Below are positions 59,733 to 64,000 of a stretch of 64,000 bases of DNA, one piece after another (positions within the stretch are counted from its first letter, which is position 1; each line of letters starts with the position of its first letter). The position numbers and the translations under genes are program-made. The DNA is from Dermatemys mawii. Taxonomy: Eukaryota > Chordata > Testudines > Dermatemydidae. The stretch is from the NCBI GenBank assembly GCA_007922305.1, contig ML677385.1:9342869-9406868 (forward strand), read 5' to 3'. The notes beneath the pieces were generated by a model that had not been told where the DNA came from, searched no databases, and saw nothing but the letters and a program-made list of their open reading frames with translations.

Positions 59733-60468
59733 CCCACACAGTCATGGCCTGTGCAGAGAATGTGGACAAATGAGACTTCAGAGGAGCAAAAGAGACCTGA
59801 TCAATATTTATGCATGCAAGTGGATACCTGGTATTTTCTATTAGGGTTTTGTCCAAAGTGAAGGGGTGCCAAAATACTAATAGATTTAAGAGTAGCAAAA
59901 TGTAGTGATCCATGAGCCGGATTCCTAGCATATGTAAAGTGTCATAGCTCGACTGATGTTGGCAGAACTATGCTGATTTACACTAGCTGAGGATCTGGTT
60001 TTATATCTCTTGGCTCTTTAGTGGCATAAATATCCAGGCTTCATATATTTGAGACACACCTGTCTCAGACATCAAGAGAAAGACAAGCCAGCAGCTTCTG
60101 CCTAAGACAGAATCCTTCCAATAAATAGGTTAATCACTTGCTTAACTACTGTAATCTGTAACAGATCGTACAGTGTGGGTAGCTATGCTTTTCAAAGTAA
60201 TTAATCAGTTTTATAAAGTGGTTTCTATTCTGTTTAGTATCTTTGTGGTTTTGTGTTTGTTTGGTTTTTTGCCTTATACCCAGTAACCTTTATCATTAAG
60301 ATTGCTAGAATTGTTTGGGTAGTCTGTTAAGTTGGGATACAATAGGCTGTCAAGCATACTGGAAGGAAGGAAGGCAGGAAGGAAAGTCACCTTTTGAGTT
60401 TAAGGGAGGTGGGAGCAGGAATGAAGCATTGTCTTGTTTTCTGTCAGAGGCAAAGGAGCCATACTTAC
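59733..60468. other. Spacer between the two LTRs
   Basis: 736 bp with no retroviral coding similarity. Includes an old MITE-like piece (59940-60005: ACTGATGTTGGCAGAACTAT, TTACACTAGCTGAGGATCTG) and a GGAA-rich microsatellite at 60361-60385. Confidence 0.55.
60361..60385 (+). repeat. (GGAA)n microsatellite
   Basis: GGAAGGAAGGAAGGCAGGAA and GGAAA: six imperfect units. Confidence 0.9.
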
Positions 60469-61250
60469 TGTCAGGATTGCCTCCCCACTCTGAACTCTAG
60501 GGTACAGATGTGGGGACCCGCATGAAAAAAGAAATAACCCCCACAGCTTATTTTACCAGCTTGGGTTAAAATGTTTTTCCCCAGAACACAAATTCTTTTG
60601 TATTTGGACCTGGTACACTGCCACCACCAAACTAGGTCTAGGGTAGTTTGGGGACCCTTCTTTCCCTTTCCACTAACCCCCCAAACTTCTTCCTTTCCTG
60701 GGAAGCTTGAGAGAAAAAAAAACCAAACCTCGCCTGATCCTGCGAGACGTGCCCGATCCAAAACCAGGATCTTACACAATGGAAAACAAGCAGTCAGCTT
60801 CTTAAAAGAAAGATTTTAATAAAAGAAAAAAGGAAGGAATAAATCCCTTATAACCATCAATAGAACAGCATCTACCATAATCAACAAAAGGATTCAGAAA
60901 CCAAACCTCTCCCCCGAGGCAATTTTCTCCCACAGTTGATATCTCTGCTGAAGCTTACAATATCAAGAAGCACCCAGCCAACACTCACCACTGAGAACTC
61001 TCCAAGTGATAAAGAGAAGGTAAACTTACTGACTACAACACTTAATAGAATCTTATAGTTATAGTGAAAGACATAGCTGTGTTCCCCCCATAGCCGAGGT
61101 GAACAGAAAGAGACCCGGAGAGAAACTGAAACTTAAAATCCTTTGTCTCCTGAGGAATTTCTCATTGGTCAGTTGTCCACCTCTCAGGTTACCTTTAGCT
61201 TAATCTCTTACAGGTAAACACTAATTCTAGGCTACTTCACACTTATGACA
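60469..61250 (+). mobile_element. Solo LTR, copy 2, with 5-bp target duplication
   Basis: Begins TGTCAGGATTGCCTCCCCAC and ends CTTCACACTTATGACA. CTTAC directly precedes (60464-60468) and follows (61251-61255), a perfect 5-bp duplication. A poly(A) signal lies in AGGAATAAATCCCTTATAAC. Same family and orientation as 58933-59732, with many substitutions and indels between them. No internal region is attached. Confidence 0.85.
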
Positions 61251-61255
61251 CTTAC

Positions 61256-63400
61256 TTCTTCAGACTGTGACAAGAGGTACACACATCCTTAATTGGCCAA
61301 CAGTGACAAGATGGGTGCTAAGTTTGTTTTATGACCCTAAACATTATTTGGTTTTGCAGGGGCTACGGAAGTGACATCAATATATTTAGGATATTACAAT
61401 GGTGATTTTTCAGTATGAGGTTGCTATTTTTGTCATGTGGATTTTTCACTGAGAAACTTAATTATTTTTACCTGCACAATTAGATACTTTATGACCAGCT
61501 AAAAGTAACATGCTTTCTGTCCTCTCTGGGAATGAATGAGACAAATGCTCCTAAGAACATGTGTATATTCAGGGAAGATAACAGGAATCAACTAAGACTA
61601 TGAAGTTAGTGTGCAAAAGTAAAGCGCATTAAATTCCTCTGTGGATGCGCTCCTTCAGACATAAACTGGCCAGAGTTTAGTTTAATCCTCCTTGAAGGAT
61701 AACTTATGTGTTTTAACTTCACATGTTTAGTTAATTCATCTTCACTTTCGTAGGTGTCCCCACATCGACGAGCCCTAAATCATTTACGTGCATCTGAAAA
61801 TTCCATCCTTAATTATAAAGAGCTAGAGTGTGGAATCTTATTTTCACTAGTGAGCAATTACTCATATAAGTAATCCCATTAATTTCAGTGAGCATACTTG
61901 GGTGAGCAAGTCCTCTCTAGTGCAGATGAAAGGGGCACAATTTGTGTCTTAATATTTGGAAAGAGTCCTAAAATAAAAAGGACTATGTAAATTGAAAGTA
62001 ACATCAGAGAATGAGACTAGAACTGAGAAGACCTGAATCACAGTTCCATGTTCTGTTATCCGGGGTTTTCTGAACTGTTATGGTATGGTATGGCAACTAG
62101 TCTCTGTTTTTTCAGGCAGTTTCAGGGTTAAAGAAACACTTCTGTCTGATAAATGATTGGTACACACAAGAGTGCTTTCACTCAAAGCACTTTTCTAAAA
62201 TAGCAGTGGTGTAGAGAGCACCCCAGACATAGTTACCCAAAGTCTGAGGTGATGTCAAGTGATCAGCAGCCGGTTTCTGGTGGGCAATCTTCCTCCTAGC
62301 CACTGTGGAGTTGGATGTCAGTCTCCTAGCTCATTGAAATCTCTTTATCTCCAAACTTCTCTAACTTGCATACTCTAACTACTCTCTTTATAGTTTGTTC
62401 AAAACAAAGCACATATCTCATAGTGACCCCTAAAGGGTTAACAATTTCCCTAGCATTAGTAAATAACTCATAATTTTAGTTATCAGCAAAGCAACTCCGA
62501 GGAAGAAACTTGTAGTCAGACACCCAGATCCAAGATCCAGATCCACACTCCCTCCCATTCTCATAAATATGTCACTTTCTCTATCCTTATTAGCAACACT
62601 TCAGCTGTGCAGCTGTGTTGTCTTCTTAGTCAGAGACCAAATTATTCCCGACTAAATGGTGTTCTTGCTTTCTGATAATGGTGGCTGAAGACACAAAATG
62701 GCTGCTGTTATGTCAAGTCCGGTTCTCTCATAACATTAACCACCAGACAACCTATCTTTCTGTGATTAGTCATGAGATAGTAGATCTAGCAGTTACAGTC
62801 ACGTAACTGACGTGATACTTGAGTCATGCCAGCTTTAAAAATGTGGAACATATTTTTTTTTTTCTAATATTGTTTCATTTAAAAGGATAGAAAAGAGTTC
62901 CTCTGTGTACATCCTCCAGAGAGGTTAATTTGTAATATGAGATTCTTTTCTGCGTGCATAAGTGTAGCACAGGTGCATAGCGTAGCCTAGTTCTTTATTA
63001 ATAGTGCACACTGCAAACTAATTAGAATCATTACAGGAGGTATATTGGTCCTATGCAGGATGGTTATTTTCGAGATCTGAACTTTTTCTAAATAGTAAAT
63101 GACAATTAATTGTATTTTCTAACACAGACTGCATAAGGTAGAGGATATTTATAGGTATCACATAGATTTTCATAGTAAATAGCTTAAAGGTAACTATAGC
63201 CCTTTAATATTGTTTACAGTGAATTTTACAGGAGCTTGGGTGATAGCAGTGTTTAAATATTTATGCTAATGAATAGCATAATAGACTTCATAGTAGAAAA
63301 CATTACTGGTGTCTAAATCGCTCTCTAATAGTACATAAAAATAAGGAGCTTACAAATAGCAACTAATTTTGCAACCCTGTCTAGACACTGCCAGCATAGC
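61256..63400. other. Unassigned intron 2 DNA
   Basis: AT-rich. Contains TAATCCCATTAATTTCAGTG (around 61871), a weak MITE-like motif, and a slightly more complex stretch at 62220-62720 that could be an unrecognised repeat. No gene supported. Confidence 0.5.
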
Positions 63401-63417
63401 AAAAAAAAAAAAAAAAA
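63401..63417 (+). repeat. Poly(A) run
   Basis: Seventeen A followed by GAAAGAAAATC. No recognisable retrotransposon body lies upstream. Confidence 0.95.
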
Positions 63418-64000
63418 GAAAGAAAATCAGTGCACTCACATAGCCCAAAAGAAATCAACAAACATTCACCAGGTGTTGAGAATAATTGACTTCACTCTTT
63501 CCTCATGGAACGGGTATTTCAAAATAAACAAATACAATTCTAATGATAGTGATAAAAATGATGAACACTGAAAAAGACAAAGCAAATAGCTGAGAATTGT
63601 GAGTTTTGTCAGTTTAATTGTATGTCATGTTCTGATGACTAATTTTAGTTTCTGAATTGTTGCTCAACATTGACTTATAAGTGGGTTGCATACAAGAACA
63701 CTAATTTGTGGATGAGTTTTGAACATTTAAGCTTCAAATGCTGCACGTCAGCAAGATGAATTTTCTTTTCATTTACAAGCATTTTTGAATGCACAGGCTT
63801 TAAATTGATGGGTGCATGCATGCTAGTACTGGACAAATATTTAGGGTACATATGAACAGAGGAGCCTATTACACAGCCTAAGTGTACTTTTTACTATCAC
63901 GCAAACACAGCAGTTCACTTTCAATTGGGTCATGAAAAATTCACAAAAAACGTTTTCCATAATTTGAAAAAATTGGAAGTCATTTTTATTCTTTTGAAAG
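63418..64000. other. Unassigned intron 2 DNA
   Basis: No feature recognised up to the window edge. Confidence 0.55.

Larger units (their letters stand above)
56640..64000 (+). other. DMD: Dystrophin intron 2 (5' part)
   Basis: Inferred to be the first 7.4 kb of DMD intron 2. Nothing resembling exon 3 is seen. It holds an AAATC microsatellite, two solo LTRs and otherwise unassigned AT-rich DNA. Confidence 0.85.

Noticed and set aside
58933..61250. One provirus with two LTRs and a deleted interior
   Set aside because: The second LTR has its own 5-bp duplication, and neither primer-binding site nor purine tract borders the 736-bp spacer.

Overview
The window looks like a piece of a sauropsid genome, most likely a turtle. 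The evidence is AT-rich non-coding vertebrate DNA, many CR1 LINE fragments with the ATTCTATGATTCTATG tail, a tRNA-headed SINE with a CR1-like tail, and several short palindromic hAT-type elements of kinds I associate with turtle genomes. A crocodilian is the main alternative. There are no prokaryotic features and no long intact open reading frames.

One real protein-coding element is recognisable: a 62-bp exon at 56578-56639 on the + strand. It has a clean acceptor and donor, and its length, codon phase and peptide (EREDVQKKTFTKWVNAQFAK) match exon 2 of dystrophin (DMD). The rest is therefore read as DMD intronic sequence: about 56.6 kb of the intron(s) upstream of exon 2 and about 7.4 kb of intron 2. 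I found no convincing alternative first exon.

Layout: 1-13400, unassigned intronic DNA with a few short DNA elements, a 59-bp tandem duplication and an LTR-like repeat. 13400-15032, small palindromic elements and a 400-N assembly gap placed exactly in the centre of one of them. 16500-26160, a possible LTR, three longer CR1 copies, and SINEs. 27400-33430, one palindromic element and then mostly unassigned DNA. 33438-41400, two nested transposon loci: a palindromic MITE holding a CR1 holding a hAT element, and a CR1 broken by another LINE, an LTR and a hAT element, with target-site duplications at the insertion points. 42699-43481, a GC-rich hAT element. 46200-47080, more DNA elements. 49950-51149, a striking 294-bp near-perfect inverted repeat flanking 612 bp, bounded by TA dinucleotides. 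51470-52172, a minus-strand LTR holding another hAT element. 52.2-56.6 kb, repeat-poor DNA leading into exon 2. 58933-61250, two solo LTRs of one family. 61251-64000, unassigned.

No new gene system was found. The most useful results are the DMD exon 2 anchor, the long-TIR element, the transposon nests that give relative insertion ages, and the prediction that the assembly gap hides only a few tens of bases.
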